Source: Sphingopyxis sp. PET50
GTDB lineage: Bacteria; Pseudomonadota; Alphaproteobacteria; Sphingomonadales; Sphingomonadaceae
NCBI RefSeq assembly: GCF_025244705.1
Contig: NZ_CP104207.1
Location: 2,418,001-2,482,000, forward strand
Reading direction: 5' to 3'
DNA: 64,000 nucleotides
Shown here: piece by piece, positions 52,669 to 60,966 of the stretch
How the letters are laid out: the number at the start of each line of letters is the position of its first letter
Position numbering within the stretch: the first letter of the stretch is position 1
Translations under genes and position numbers: made by a program
The notes under the pieces: model-generated
Told to the model about the DNA's origin: nothing
Database searches by the model: none
What the model saw: only the letters and a program-made list of their open reading frames with translations

Positions 52669-53558
52669 ACCTATTTCCCAATTCAGGATACCGATCGCTT
52701 CCCGCTAGCCATCCTGACTGTGAAGACCTTGCGGCTCTCGAATCTGAACTGCTTACCGCGATTGGCGGAAAGGAAGTTTTTGAAGAGAAGCTACGGTCTT
52801 TCTTTCGCTCCGCTATCGATGAAGTAATTGATACGGCTAGAACTGGTCGATTTTTTCTCTCGGAGCTAGAAAAAACAGAAAAGACCTATCTAGGTACGAA
52901 ATTCGAGATACTGCTTCGTGATTGGCTGCAAGTGCCTCGAGGCGTCCTTCTGGACCTGCTTATCGGGGACCGAGAGGTAGACGTTAAATCGACGACAGGC
53001 GGCGGTTCAGGTTGGATGATTCCGCCAGAAGCTATCGATCAATACTGCATATTGCTGCGCGTAAACGAAACATTGGCGAAATGCGCTGTTGGGCTGGTTC
53101 GTGCTCGTCCTGCATATCTGCGTCAAGGGAAGAACAGAGATGCGAAAACATCGTTCTCTGCCGCCGGGACCGAGCATATCTGGTGGCTGGTTTCAAACTT
53201 CGACTACACACCAAACTTTTGGTCGCTGATAGACGAAGAGCACCGGAAAAAGATAATGAGTAGCGGCAAGGGGACGAAGCGCTTAGCGACCCTTTTCCAA
53301 ACCTGTCTGGGCATGCCGGTTTCCCGTGTGCAGGTCGCAGCAATTGCGGCACAAGATGACTATATGAAACGGCTTCGCAGAAACGGCGGAGCGCGAGATT
53401 CTCTGGCAAAAATGGGGATCGCCATTCTTTATTCGGGTTATGACCGAGAACTCATGCAGCGGCTGGGCCTGAAAGTAGGTCATCGAGAATTTGTCTCCTA
53501 CCGTCCAAAAACGGAGGAACAAGAAGGCTGGCTTCGTGAGGCGGGCAAAATCGACTAG
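52665..53558 (+). CDS. NaeI-like type IIE restriction endonuclease (predicted target GCCGGC)
   Basis: This 297-residue enzyme matches R.NaeI in order of motifs I can recall: LEKTEKTYLGTKFEILLRD (NaeI has a KTEKT..GT segment, where a Leu-to-Lys change famously gives topoisomerase activity), a PD-(D/E)xK-type core LLDLLIGDREVDVKSTT, then GGSGWMIPPEAIDQYCILL, GKNRDAKTSFSAAG, and in the DNA-binding C-terminal half AAQDDYMKRLRRNGGARDSL. It cuts GCC/GGC in the type member and needs a second site as effector. Identity is from remembered family sequence, not alignment. The gene sits between the methyltransferase and vsr. Confidence 0.85.
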   Translation: MNLFPNSGYRSLPASHPDCEDLAALESELLTAIGGKEVFEEKLRSFFRSAIDEVIDTARTGRFFLSELEKTEKTYLGTKFEILLRDWLQVPRGVLLDLLIGDREVDVKSTTGGGSGWMIPPEAIDQYCILLRVNETLAKCAVGLVRARPAYLRQGKNRDAKTSFSAAGTEHIWWLVSNFDYTPNFWSLIDEEHRKKIMSSGKGTKRLATLFQTCLGMPVSRVQVAAIAAQDDYMKRLRRNGGARDSLAKMGIAILYSGYDRELMQRLGLKVGHREFVSYRPKTEEQEGWLREAGKID

Positions 53559-53567
53559 CCGCACGTC

Positions 53568-53975
53568 ATGGACAAGCTTACTCCCGAGCGGCGCAGCGCT
53601 AACATGCGAGCAATTCGAAGCGCCGGTATGAAGCCGGAGATGGTGGTCAGACGGGTCGTCTACGCCTTAGGCTATAGATATCGGCTTCACCGCAAAGACC
53701 TGCCTGGAAAGCCTGACTTGGCCTTCATCGGCCGCAGAAAGGTCATTTTTGTCCACGGATGTTTTTGGCATCAACATCCTGACTGTCGCGAAGGACGGCC
53801 GCCAAAATCAAACAGCGGCTATTGGGGGCCTAAACTGGCTCGAAACATCGAACGCGATGCTGAAAATGTCCGTCGCCTAAGGGAGTTGGGTTGGACTGTC
53901 CTCACCATATGGGAATGTGAAACCGAGCGTCACGAGGACCTAGTCAGACGTATAACATCTTTCCTGAACACGTGA
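53568..53975 (+). CDS. vsr: Very short patch repair (Vsr) endonuclease
   Basis: This 135-residue Vsr protein has MDKLTPERRSANMRAIRSAG, the core PGKPDLAFIGRRKVIFVHGCFWHQHPDC (catalytic Asp and zinc-binding His/Cys) and WGPKLARNIERDAENVRRLRELGWTVLTIWECE. It nicks next to T:G mismatches left by deamination of 5-methylcytosine, here presumably in GCCGGC. Nine base pairs separate it from the restriction gene, so all three genes form one operon. Confidence 0.94.
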   Translation: MDKLTPERRSANMRAIRSAGMKPEMVVRRVVYALGYRYRLHRKDLPGKPDLAFIGRRKVIFVHGCFWHQHPDCREGRPPKSNSGYWGPKLARNIERDAENVRRLRELGWTVLTIWECETERHEDLVRRITSFLNT

Positions 53976-54120
53976 TTACGGTGGTGATTACGGTGACAGG
54001 TGCAACAACCCCTAATTAGCCCGAGTCCCACCCCGCCCCACGCCCCACCAAATCCTATTTCGCACATCCCACGCAAAAAAACGCTTTCCTAAATTATTTC
54101 GCCATGCTCCAAACTGGCAG

Positions 54121-54831
54121 ATGAGCCACATCGCCTCGATCCCCTCGCCCGATCCCGCCGCCGGAACCGCGCTCGACGCGCACGGCCACGACCCCGCCGC
54201 CTATGACTGGGTGCCGGTGCTGAAAAAGCGGCGCAAGGACGGCTGGTCGCCCGACAAGCAGCGCGCCTTTATCGAGGCGCTGGCCGACAGCGGATCGGTC
54301 GTCACCGCGGCGCAACATGTCGGCATGTCCGAATCCTCCGCCTATCGCCTGCGCCGCTCCCCCGGCGCCGAAGCGTTCGACCGCGCCTGGTCGGCGGCGA
54401 TCGACACGGCGTCGAAGAAATTGCTCGACGCCGCCTTCGAACGCGCGCTGGTCGGCACCGACGAGCCGGTGTTCGACCGCGAGGGCAACCGCGTCGGCCG
54501 CCGCCTGCGCCAGAGCGACCGCTTGCTGATGTTCCTGCTGCGCGCTTATGGCCCCGACTGTTTCCGCGACGCCGCCGCCCGCCGAAGCGACCGCGCCCCC
54601 GCGTCGGCGCCCGCCACCCCGGTGGCCGAGGCCCTGGTCCATCTGCACCCCGCACCGCCCGCCGCGCCCGAGGCGTTGATGGCCCCCGACGATCTCGCGG
54701 TGGCGCTGGAGGTTGCCGATCTTGGCGACGGGGAATTGCCGCATTGGTATCGCGACCCTCCGGCCGAAGGCGAGCCCGTGCCCGCAGGCCCGTCGGCCCC
54801 CTGGGACCGCGACGAGGCTGAACTTTCCTGA
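54121..54831 (+). CDS. Terminase-small-subunit-like HTH protein, unknown role
   Basis: This 236-residue protein contains an N-terminal helix-turn-helix (SPDKQRAFIEALADSGSVVTAAQHVGMSESSAYRLRRS, given here by its core SVVTAAQHVGMSESSAYRL, about residues 58-78), followed by DRAWSAAIDTASKKLLDAAFERALVGTDEPVFD. The second half is Ala/Pro-rich and probably disordered. Proteins like this are common and often single-copy in sphingomonads outside prophages. No other phage genes are nearby. Confidence 0.6.
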   Translation: MSHIASIPSPDPAAGTALDAHGHDPAAYDWVPVLKKRRKDGWSPDKQRAFIEALADSGSVVTAAQHVGMSESSAYRLRRSPGAEAFDRAWSAAIDTASKKLLDAAFERALVGTDEPVFDREGNRVGRRLRQSDRLLMFLLRAYGPDCFRDAAARRSDRAPASAPATPVAEALVHLHPAPPAAPEALMAPDDLAVALEVADLGDGELPHWYRDPPAEGEPVPAGPSAPWDRDEAELS

Positions 54832-54877
54832 ACTTTGACCGAACGGCCGTGCCAATGGGCTGAACTTCACTGAACTT
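54818..54877. repeat. Tandem CTGAACTT repeats at the end of the HTH gene
   Basis: Four copies of CTGAACTT at 54818, 54828, 54860 and 54870, arranged as two pairs with 10-bp spacing. The first overlaps the stop codon of the gene. The even helical-turn spacing would suit a DNA-binding protein, possibly the HTH protein itself. Confidence 0.55.
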
Positions 54878-54919
54878 TGGCCCGCAGCGGGACGGGCGAT
54901 GGTGCGTTAAACCTGAACC

Positions 54920-55066
54920 GCCTCCCCGAGCGAAGACGAGGGGCTATGCCGAGCGAAGTCGAGGCAGCAACGTCGAAGCTTCTCGCTTCGCTCGAACGAG
55001 CCCCTCGTCTTCGGTCCGAAGGCCGAAGTTTATCCTGAGCGCCTGCAAGGCAGTCGAAGGGCTCGG
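54920..55066. repeat. Family C inverted repeat
   Basis: CCCCGAGCGAAGACGAGGGG and CCCCTCGTCTTCGGTCCGAAG, with GAGCGAAGTCGAGG between and a terminal GCAGTCGAAGGGCTCGGGG. It fills most of the 270-bp gap before the convergent gene. Confidence 0.75.
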
Positions 55067-55101
55067 GGATACGGAGGGACTCAGATTTCACGCAATTTGA
55101 T

Positions 55102-55599
55102 CTAATTCACCGTCACCCCGCTCGGCACCCCGCGCATGCCCGCGGCCGCGAACATCACGCCGCCCTTCACCGCCTCCGCCGAGCCGTCCAGCATCGCCAG
55201 CTTCACCAGCTCGCGCGTCACTTCGCTGTCGTCGTCGACCACCAGCCGCAGCGTCTGGATGCCCATGCCGTTCTTCGCCAGCACCACGTCGCGGACCAGC
55301 GCCAGCGGCCAGCGCGCGCTGCCGCCGCGGTAGAGCGTCACGCCGTCATGCCGCACATAGGCGGCGCGCCAGCGCCACAGCCGCCGGAACCAGACGAAGC
55401 CCAGCACCGCGGCCGCCATCAGCGCGGTCATCACCACGTCGCCGAACAGGATGTGCCGCACTACCTCGCCCGCCGTGTCGCCGCGCGCCTGCATCGCCAC
55501 CAGCACGCCGAACGCCAACAGGCACAGCATTTGCCCCGCCGCCAGCGGCTTCGGCTTCAGCCGCGCGATGGTGATGGTCCTGCGGTCCCCGTTGCTCAT
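55102..55599 (-). CDS. Two-TM membrane protein of unknown function
   Basis: This 165-residue protein has TMs near GQMLCLLAFGVLVAM and VVMTALMAAAVLGFVWF, then a soluble C-terminal half (VTLYRGGSARWPLALVRDVVLAKNGM; LRLVVDDDSEVTRELVKLAMLDGS). The layout looks like a PH-like small membrane protein; the family is not recognised. Confidence 0.65.
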   Translation of the reverse strand: MSNGDRRTITIARLKPKPLAAGQMLCLLAFGVLVAMQARGDTAGEVVRHILFGDVVMTALMAAAVLGFVWFRRLWRWRAAYVRHDGVTLYRGGSARWPLALVRDVVLAKNGMGIQTLRLVVDDDSEVTRELVKLAMLDGSAEAVKGGVMFAAAGMRGVPSGVTVN

Positions 55600-55784
55600 C
55601 GCGCCCAGATAGGCACGCCCGCGCCGCGATGCCACCCGTGGCGGGCGAAATCGGGGCGCCGCCCATCCGCCCGCTGCGAAGCCTAGCCCCCCAAAACAAA
55701 CAGCCGATTTATGGGTTAAACGCGACCAGCCGTCCCCACGCCGCCGCAAAGGCTGCTATAAGAGGACGCGAAAGGAGACGAACG

Positions 55785-55934
55785 ATGCAAGCCGTGACAG
55801 AGGGCAACCGCCGCAAGGAAATCCGCGTGCTGCTGCACCGGATTCAGACCCACCCCGAACGCGACTGGAGCGCCGCGCGCCGCCGCCTCGCGACGCTGAC
55901 CAGGCTCGTCGCCGTGGCCGCCAGGGGACGCTGA
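55785..55934 (+). CDS. Small Arg-rich protein
   Basis: The 49-residue product (GNRRKEIRVLLHRIQTHPER...) is helical and basic. AAAGGAGACG stands 4 bp before the ATG, one of the best ribosome-binding sites in the window, which supports translation. Unknown function; possibly RNA- or DNA-binding. Confidence 0.55.
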   Translation: MQAVTEGNRRKEIRVLLHRIQTHPERDWSAARRRLATLTRLVAVAARGR

Positions 55935-55950
55935 CCCGGCCTGTCCGCCG

Positions 55951-56208
55951 TTATTCGGCTTCCTCGAACAGGTCGGCCGCGTTGGCGGCGGTCGCCGATA
56001 GCCGCACCGTGTCGCCCTCGACCGCGGCGACCAGCCCGGCGGGCAGATAATGATGCTTGCCGCCCTGGCCGTCCCCGGTCTGCGGGCTGTCGGCTCTGGT
56101 CAGCTTGATCCGCTCGCCGTCGAGATGGTCGACCGTGCCGATATGGACGCCGTCGGCGCCGACGACCTGCATATTTTCCTTGATCGCGCTGTGGTCATGC
56201 TCTGCCAT
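55951..56208 (-). CDS. DUF2171 domain protein
   Basis: This 85-residue protein has the DUF2171/PRC-barrel-like pattern IKENMQVVGADGVHIGTVDHLDGERIKL with HHYLPAGLVAAVEGDTVRLS. Such proteins are common in sphingomonads and Methylobacterium and often belong to stress regulons, though I see no EcfG promoter directly upstream. Cytoplasmic; function not established. Confidence 0.8.
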   Translation of the reverse strand: MAEHDHSAIKENMQVVGADGVHIGTVDHLDGERIKLTRADSPQTGDGQGGKHHYLPAGLVAAVEGDTVRLSATAANAADLFEEAE

Positions 56209-56327
56209 GGGGATGCTCCTTGCCGCTCGCCGGACCGTCGCCGGCGAGTTCCGCGCTTCATACGCCCGGCGGCGCCATTCGATCCACGGCCATCGGCGGA
56301 CCGCCGCCGCCGCGACGGTCGAGCCGC

Positions 56328-56867
56328 TCAGCACCAGGGTCGCCGCCGCCCTTCCCACGGCCGCGCCAGTCCTTCGCCGACCAGCATCGCGCCGACGCTG
56401 GCCCCGCCGCGGGTCACGATGCGCAGCTTGCGGCCGTAACGGTCGGTGTCGCGCCCGGCTCCTCCGAGGCTGAACGGCCCTGCGTTCATCCACGCCTGCA
56501 AGCGCCGCGCCGCGGCCGCGCCCAGCGCCGCTTCCTCGGCACAGCGCGCCGGGTGCGTCTCGGGCGTGTCGATATCGGCGATGCGGTATTTCTCGCCCGC
56601 GAACCGGAAGGTGTCGCCGTCGACCACACAATCGCGCCCGCCGCCGCTGGGGCAAAAGCCGAAGCGCGCCGACAGGCGGTCGGCGGAGGGGGCCGGGCCA
56701 TCGGCGGGAGGTGCCGGCGACCCTTGCAGCGCCGCCAATGTCGCGAGAAACCCCAGCGCCATCACCGGCGTGACGAAGCGGATCGGACCGACGCCGCGCC
56801 GCGGCCGCAGGGGTCTGCGATGCCGCCGCTGACGGCGATGCGTGGACAGAAGATCGGGACCGGCCAT
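56328..56867 (-). CDS. Thermonuclease-like (SNase) membrane-anchored protein
   Basis: This 179-residue protein has an N-terminal basic region and one TM (FVTPVMALGFLATLAALQG), then a staphylococcal-nuclease fold: CVVDGDTFRFAGEKYRIADIDTPETHPARC (the VDGDT and DTPE active-site loops) and DRYGRKLRIVTRGGASVGAMLV. The catalytic Asp and Glu are present; the second Arg site is plausible in GRDTDRYGR. It could degrade extracellular or periplasmic nucleic acid. Confidence 0.8.
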   Translation of the reverse strand: MAGPDLLSTHRRQRRHRRPLRPRRGVGPIRFVTPVMALGFLATLAALQGSPAPPADGPAPSADRLSARFGFCPSGGGRDCVVDGDTFRFAGEKYRIADIDTPETHPARCAEEAALGAAAARRLQAWMNAGPFSLGGAGRDTDRYGRKLRIVTRGGASVGAMLVGEGLARPWEGRRRPWC

Positions 56868-56906
56868 GTCCCGATCCTGCCATCGCAGGCTTGGCAAAAT
56901 CCTAAC

Positions 56907-56921
56907 GTACCGGTCCGGTAC
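56907..56921. promoter_or_regulatory. Perfect 15-bp palindrome in a divergent intergenic region
   Basis: GTACCGG-T-CCGGTAC, 40 bp upstream of the SNase gene start and 114 bp before the small membrane protein gene. It is the only symmetric motif in the divergent space and could be an operator for either gene. Confidence 0.35.
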
Positions 56922-57034
56922 GGCAGCGGTCGACGAGGAAATGCCTCCGCCGCGGCGCCGGTTTGACCGATGTCAATGCAGCGCGGCGCGGGGCGACCGA
57001 CAAGGGGACATCACCAAGCCATGGAGCCCCTCTC

Positions 57035-57151
57035 ATGACCGACGCCCTTCTTCAGACCCCCGTCCTCGTCTTCGTCTTCATGATGGGGGCGTTCATGTTC
57101 ACGCTCGGCCCGATCGCCGCCGCCGACCTGATCCGCTCGCGGCGGCGCTGA
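57035..57151 (+). CDS. Small single-TM membrane protein
   Basis: The 38-residue product has one TM (VLVFVFMMGAFMFTLGPIAAADL) and a basic end RSRRR. GGAGCCCC precedes the ATG. The family is not recognised, though such short proteins are common in sphingomonads. Confidence 0.5.
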   Translation: MTDALLQTPVLVFVFMMGAFMFTLGPIAAADLIRSRRR

Positions 57152-57194
57152 TTCGCAAGGACGGATGGTCAGGGCGCCGAGGCGCCGGCGTTCT

Positions 57195-57887
57195 TCAGGC
57201 CGCGTCGGCCAGTATCTTGCGTTCGATCACCCGGATGAACACCTCGGCCTCTTGCGCGCCGGGCACCAGCATCCGCCCGCCAAGGATGAAGGCGGGAACG
57301 CCGGTGATATTCTGGTCGGCCCAATAAGCCTCCTCGGTCCGCACCATCTCGCCGAACTCGCCGGAGGCGAGGATCGCGGCGGCGCGGGCGCGGTCGAGTC
57401 CCACCGACGCCGCGACGTCGGCGAGTATGTCGGGATCGCCGACGTCGCGATTGTCGGTGAAATGCGCCCGGAACAGCGCGAGTTTCAGCGCTGTCTGCAC
57501 GCCGGTCGCCGCCGTTTGGTCGGGCTCCTCCAGCGCTCCGGCCCAACTCAGCAGCCGGTGCGCGTCGAAACTGTTGCGCATCCGGAACCCCGGCCCGCGG
57601 TTGAACGTGAAGCCCAGATCGGCGGCGATCCCCGCCATCTTGCCGCTGTTGGCGCGGCTCTGTTCGGCGCTGATGCCATATTTGCGCATCACATGCGCGG
57701 CGGCATCCTCGCCGCCAGGCGGCATATCGGGGTTGAGTTCGAAGGGATGCCATTGCACCCGGAAATCGAGCCGCCCGGCGAAATGCAGCATCACCTGCTC
57801 GAACTTCTTCCAGCCGATGATGCACCAAGGGCACATCACGTCGGAAACGATATCGACACCGAGGCGCGGAAGGTTCGATCGGGACAT
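57195..57887 (-). CDS. DsbA/FrnE-like thiol oxidoreductase
   Basis: This 230-residue thioredoxin-fold protein with helical insert has DVMCPWCIIGWKKFEQ (C-P-W-C active site, residues 18-21), HPFELNPDMPPGGEDA and GVPAFILGGRMLVPGAQ with the cis-Pro. It is of the FrnE/polyketide-oxidoreductase type, which is cytoplasmic; no signal is seen. It may act as a glutathione- or disulfide-dependent isomerase under oxidative stress. Confidence 0.88.
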   Translation of the reverse strand: MSRSNLPRLGVDIVSDVMCPWCIIGWKKFEQVMLHFAGRLDFRVQWHPFELNPDMPPGGEDAAAHVMRKYGISAEQSRANSGKMAGIAADLGFTFNRGPGFRMRNSFDAHRLLSWAGALEEPDQTAATGVQTALKLALFRAHFTDNRDVGDPDILADVAASVGLDRARAAAILASGEFGEMVRTEEAYWADQNITGVPAFILGGRMLVPGAQEAEVFIRVIERKILADAA

Positions 57888-58144
57888 GGCACCGCCTTTT
57901 CCGGAGCAGCCCGGTCCTGGCCGCCACTGCGATCCTAACCCGGAAGCGCCCGCCGCGCCACCCGGCATCGTCGCTCGCTGCCCCTGCAACGCGCGGCACG
58001 CGATTCATGCCGGCCCCGCACCCCTGCGTACGAAAGCACGCCAGACCGAGCCAGCCGTCCGATAGGGCGAATATCCTAGACCTTTGCAAAAAAAAGAATT
58101 TCATGTTATGCTGCGTTGCACCATTGAAAAAAAGGGGACAGAAG

Positions 58145-58387
58145 ATGAACCTGTTCAAGAAGATTGCGCTCTCTCTCACGGCCACGTCCATGGTCGTGGC
58201 TCCCGTAGCGGCTTCGGCCGCGCCAGCTATCGCGGCGGTGTCCTTCGACGACGTCGCCGCCGTCTCGACCGTCGAAGGCCAGAGCGAACTGGAAGGCCGG
58301 AGCTGGATCTTCATCCTGCTGGCGATCGCCGCCGGGGTTGGCCTCTATTTCATCCTCGACGACGACGACGGGCCGACCAGCCCGTAA
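58145..58387 (+). CDS. Small exported/membrane protein with acidic C-terminus
   Basis: The protein is 80 residues: signal peptide (ALSLTATSMVVAPVAASAA), a short polar region (VEGQSELEGRS), a TM (WIFILLAIAAGVGLYFIL) and an acidic end DDDDGPTSP. The unit has its own AAGGGGACAG ribosome site and a rho-independent terminator, so it is a genuine gene. Similar proteins are frequent in sphingomonads with no known role. Confidence 0.7.
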   Translation: MNLFKKIALSLTATSMVVAPVAASAAPAIAAVSFDDVAAVSTVEGQSELEGRSWIFILLAIAAGVGLYFILDDDDGPTSP

Positions 58388-58412
58388 ACGCGAAATTCCC
58401 ATCCACTGAACT

Positions 58413-58438
58413 GGCCCCGCTCATGCGGGGCCTTTTCT
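58413..58438 (+). terminator. Rho-independent terminator
   Basis: GGCCCCGC-TCAT-GCGGGGCC followed by TTTTCT, 25 bp after the stop codon of the small exported protein. Confidence 0.88.
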
Positions 58439-58492
58439 GGACAGTAAACCGGCCGCAAGCAGCCCGACCTCCGGCTCTCGAAACGCCGGGGT

Positions 58493-58618
58493 TCACGTCG
58501 CGATACGGCGGTCGGTCCCCGAGCGGCGTTCGGGCCCCTTGTAATTCGGATTGTCCGTCTTGCGACGATCTTCGCTTCGGCGGCCTGCGTCGTCGCGCTG
58601 GTCTTTCTCGGGTTTCAT
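58493..58618 (-). CDS. Small very hydrophilic protein
   Basis: The 41-residue product is charged throughout (EDRRKTDNPNYKGPERRSGT). GGAGAGATGGG precedes the ATG. The NYKGPERR motif recurs in short PilZ-neighbour and stress proteins of sphingomonads, but I cannot name a function. Confidence 0.55.
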   Translation of the reverse strand: MKPEKDQRDDAGRRSEDRRKTDNPNYKGPERRSGTDRRIAT

Positions 58619-58694
58619 CCCATCTCTCCTGCCCCGCCCCACCGGCGGAAGGACACTTATCGCACGAGGGCAATGCGAAAGCGTTAACGAGCGA

Positions 58695-59120
58695 TTAGCC
58701 AGCCGAGCCTTCCGGCGCAGGTGCATCGGCGACCGGCCCAGGCCGCGACAGCACCCACCAGCTGCCGATCATCAACAGGACCGACAGCGCCTCGACGATC
58801 ATCCCCTGCACGATCCCGAAATTGGTCGGATCGCCCATCGCCACCCCGATCAGCCGCCCGGCGAGCGCGGTGCCGTACAGTGCCGCGGGCACGAGCAGGG
58901 CGCGCACCCAGGAAGGTACGAGCGCGCCGAGCGCCGCGGCGCCCGCCGACACGAGGAAGAAGGACGACAGATCGGCGCGCAGCGTATTGATCGCGACGCC
59001 GCTGATCGTGAAGCCGAAAGTATCGGTATAGCTGGCCGGGTCGATCACCCCGCGCGCGCCGATCAGGAAGAAGAACAGCGCCCACAGCAGGACGGCGCCG
59101 CGCAAGACCCAATTGACCAT
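58695..59120 (-). CDS. DUF4345-like four-helix membrane protein
   Basis: This 141-residue protein has four TMs (VLRGAVLLWALFFFLIGARGVI, LSSFFLVSAGAAALGALVP, ALLVPAALYGTALAGRLIGVAM, IVEALSVLLMIGSWWVL). The internal DTFGFTISGVAINTLRADL fits the family. GGGGAGACG stands upstream. Unknown function. Confidence 0.75.
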   Translation of the reverse strand: MVNWVLRGAVLLWALFFFLIGARGVIDPASYTDTFGFTISGVAINTLRADLSSFFLVSAGAAALGALVPSWVRALLVPAALYGTALAGRLIGVAMGDPTNFGIVQGMIVEALSVLLMIGSWWVLSRPGPVADAPAPEGSAG

Positions 59121-59313
59121 GATCGTCTCCCCTGTTTGCGCCTCAGGCTGCGGCATCGGGGAGGAAAAGGCAATATCGACGACCGAATCGGGCGGTACCT
59201 GCCGTTCCCGGGGTGCATGAGGAGCGGGCTGTGTCTGGCATCGAGCCCCGGCTTTCGCCGGGGACCGGGAAGCACCGAAATCAGGCTATTGGGTTAAACC
59301 GCCTTATAAATCC

Positions 59314-59446
59314 CGTTCGTGTCGAGCGAAGTCGAGACACCCATCGGCATCGCGCCCAGCCCGACGGGTGTCTCGACTTCGGCCAAAGGCCGAAGTTTAT
59401 CCTGAGCGCCCGCCCTGCGGGCAGTCGAAGGGCTCGACACGAACGG
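59314..59446. repeat. Family C inverted repeat
   Basis: Terminal arms CGTTCGTGTCGAGC and GCTCGACACGAACG are perfect inverted copies; nested inside are GTCGAGACACCC / GGGTGTCTCGAC. With the family E hairpin at 59236-59263 it makes up most of the gene-free stretch 59121-59565. Confidence 0.85.
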
Positions 59447-59500
59447 AAATAGGGGACGGTCTGAAAACGCCCGGTTGCAGGCGGAGGCGGACGTTGATCT

Positions 59501-59616
59501 CCCCCTCCCGCAGGCGGGAGGGGCGGGGGTGGGCAGCAGCGTCGCGATGGCCCACCCCGCTGCGACTAACGAGCAAGCTCGTAAGTCTCGCTGCCCCTCC
59601 CGCTTGCGGGAGGGGA
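59501..59616. repeat. Family A palindromic repeat that enters mnmA
   Basis: CCCCTCCCGCAGGCGGGAGG and CCCCTCCCGCTTGCGGGAGG flank GCGGGGGTGGGC / GCCCACCCCGCTGCG. Its right half overlaps the 3' end of the mnmA reading frame and supplies its stop codon. Confidence 0.85.
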
Positions 59617-60822
59617 AACCGGTTCATTCCTCAAATGTCCGCTAACCACCCCAAAGCAGACACCCGACGTGTTCCGCCTCAATCCCCCCTCTGCCGCGAA
59701 CGTCTCCTCGATCCAGCCGCCGCCGAGGACGCGGCTTTCGTCGGCCGCATCGTACAGCACCGCCGCCTGCCCCGGCGCGACGCCATATTCGGGCGCCGCA
59801 AAGACCAGCCGATCGCCATCGATCCGCGCGGGTACCGGCTTCGCCATGCTGCGCACCTTCGCCAGAACGTCACGCCCCGCGACATCGGCCAGCCAGTTCG
59901 CCTCGCCCAGCCGCGCGCCCGAGACAGCCAGCGCGCGCCGCGGCCCGACGACGACCTCTTTCCTGTCCGCGTCGAGGCGGACGACATAGAGCGGCTCGGC
60001 CTGCCCGCCGATCTCGATCCCGCGCCGCTGCCCGACCGTATAGTGGATCAGGCCCTTGTGCGCACCCAGCACCGTGCCGTCGACATGGACGATCGCGCCC
60101 TGGTCGTCGGCCTCGGGGCGCAGCTTGCGGACGAGCGTCGCATAATCACCGTCGGGCACAAAGCAGATGTCCTGGCTGTCGGGCTTGCCCGCGACGCCCA
60201 GGCCCAGCTCGCGCGCGATCTCGCGCACCACGCTCTTTTCCAGCCCGCCGAGCGGGAAGCGCAGGAAGTCGAGCTGCTCCTGCGTCGTCGCGAAGAGGAA
60301 ATAGCTCTGGTCGCGCGCCGGATCGACCGCGCGGTGCAGCTCGGCGCCCGCGGGGCCCATCACGCGCCGCACATAATGGCCGGTCGCAAGGCAATCCGCT
60401 CCCAGCTCCTTCGCGAGCTGGAACAGGTCGGTGAACTTCACCCCCATGTTGCAGCGCACGCACGGGATGGGCGTCCGCCCGGCGAGATATTCGTCGGCGA
60501 ACTGGTCGATCACCGTGTCGCGAAAGCGGCTCTCATGGTCATGGACATGATGGACGAAACCCAGCCGGTCGGCGACCGCGCGCGCGTCGCGGATATCCTG
60601 CCCCGCGCAACACGCCCCGACCCGCTTCGCCTTGGCGCCATGATCGTAGAGCTGGAGCGTCACCCCGATCACCTCAGCACCCGACCGGGCCGCGAGCGCC
60701 GCGACGACGCTCGAATCGACTCCGCCCGACATGGCGACGACGATTCGCCGGTCCCTGAGCGGCCCGGCGAGCTGGAAGTCGGCCTGGGCAAGCCCGGCAG
60801 GGGGTGAAAGCAGCGTTGCCAT
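59566..60822 (-). CDS. mnmA: tRNA-specific 2-thiouridylase MnmA with a repeat-encoded tail
   Basis: MnmA inserts sulfur at U34 of tRNA Lys/Glu/Gln. ATP-PPi motif [16 protein letters not shown] (PP-loop), catalytic Cys in [29 protein letters not shown] (second Cys) and [10 protein letters not shown] are all present. Normal MnmA ends soon after VLGGGWIE; here some 45 more residues follow, the last part ([12 protein letters not shown]) being encoded by the family A repeat. Start 60822 (MATLL) is chosen; an in-frame ATG lies 4 codons upstream. Confidence 0.93.
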   Translation of the reverse strand: MATLLSPPAGLAQADFQLAGPLRDRRIVVAMSGGVDSSVVAALAARSGAEVIGVTLQLYDHGAKAKRVGACCAGQDIRDARAVADRLGFVHHVHDHESRFRDTVIDQFADEYLAGRTPIPCVRCNMGVKFTDLFQLAKELGADCLATGHYVRRVMGPAGAELHRAVDPARDQSYFLFATTQEQLDFLRFPLGGLEKSVVREIARELGLGVAGKPDSQDICFVPDGDYATLVRKLRPEADDQGAIVHVDGTVLGAHKGLIHYTVGQRRGIEIGGQAEPLYVVRLDADRKEVVVGPRRALAVSGARLGEANWLADVAGRDVLAKVRSMAKPVPARIDGDRLVFAAPEYGVAPGQAAVLYDAADESRVLGGGWIEETFAAEGGLRRNTSGVCFGVVSGHLRNEPVSPPASGRGSETYELAR

Positions 60823-60896
60823 ATGCCGCGCCATCTAGGGGCGAGAGTCCGAAAATACCAGCTTTTCTGCCCCGTCTGTCAAGATATTGACGGGGG

Positions 60897-60911
60897 TTAA
60901 GCTTCGCTAAC
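60897..60911 (+). promoter_or_regulatory. Possible CtrA-type site
   Basis: TTAA-N7-TAAC (TTAAGCTTCGCTAAC), one base off the TTAA-N7-TTAA CtrA consensus. It lies between mnmA and the genes leading to sciP, a CtrA antagonist. Suggestive only. Confidence 0.35.
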
Positions 60912-60966
60912 AAGCCATGAAATGGGTATTTACGGGACTTTAGGCGGTCGCGGTTAGACCGGCAGC

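Noticed and set aside
2798..59616. The many regular palindromic repeats as a CRISPR array
   Set aside because: Copies are scattered singly between genes, have no uniform spacers, and no cas genes are present.
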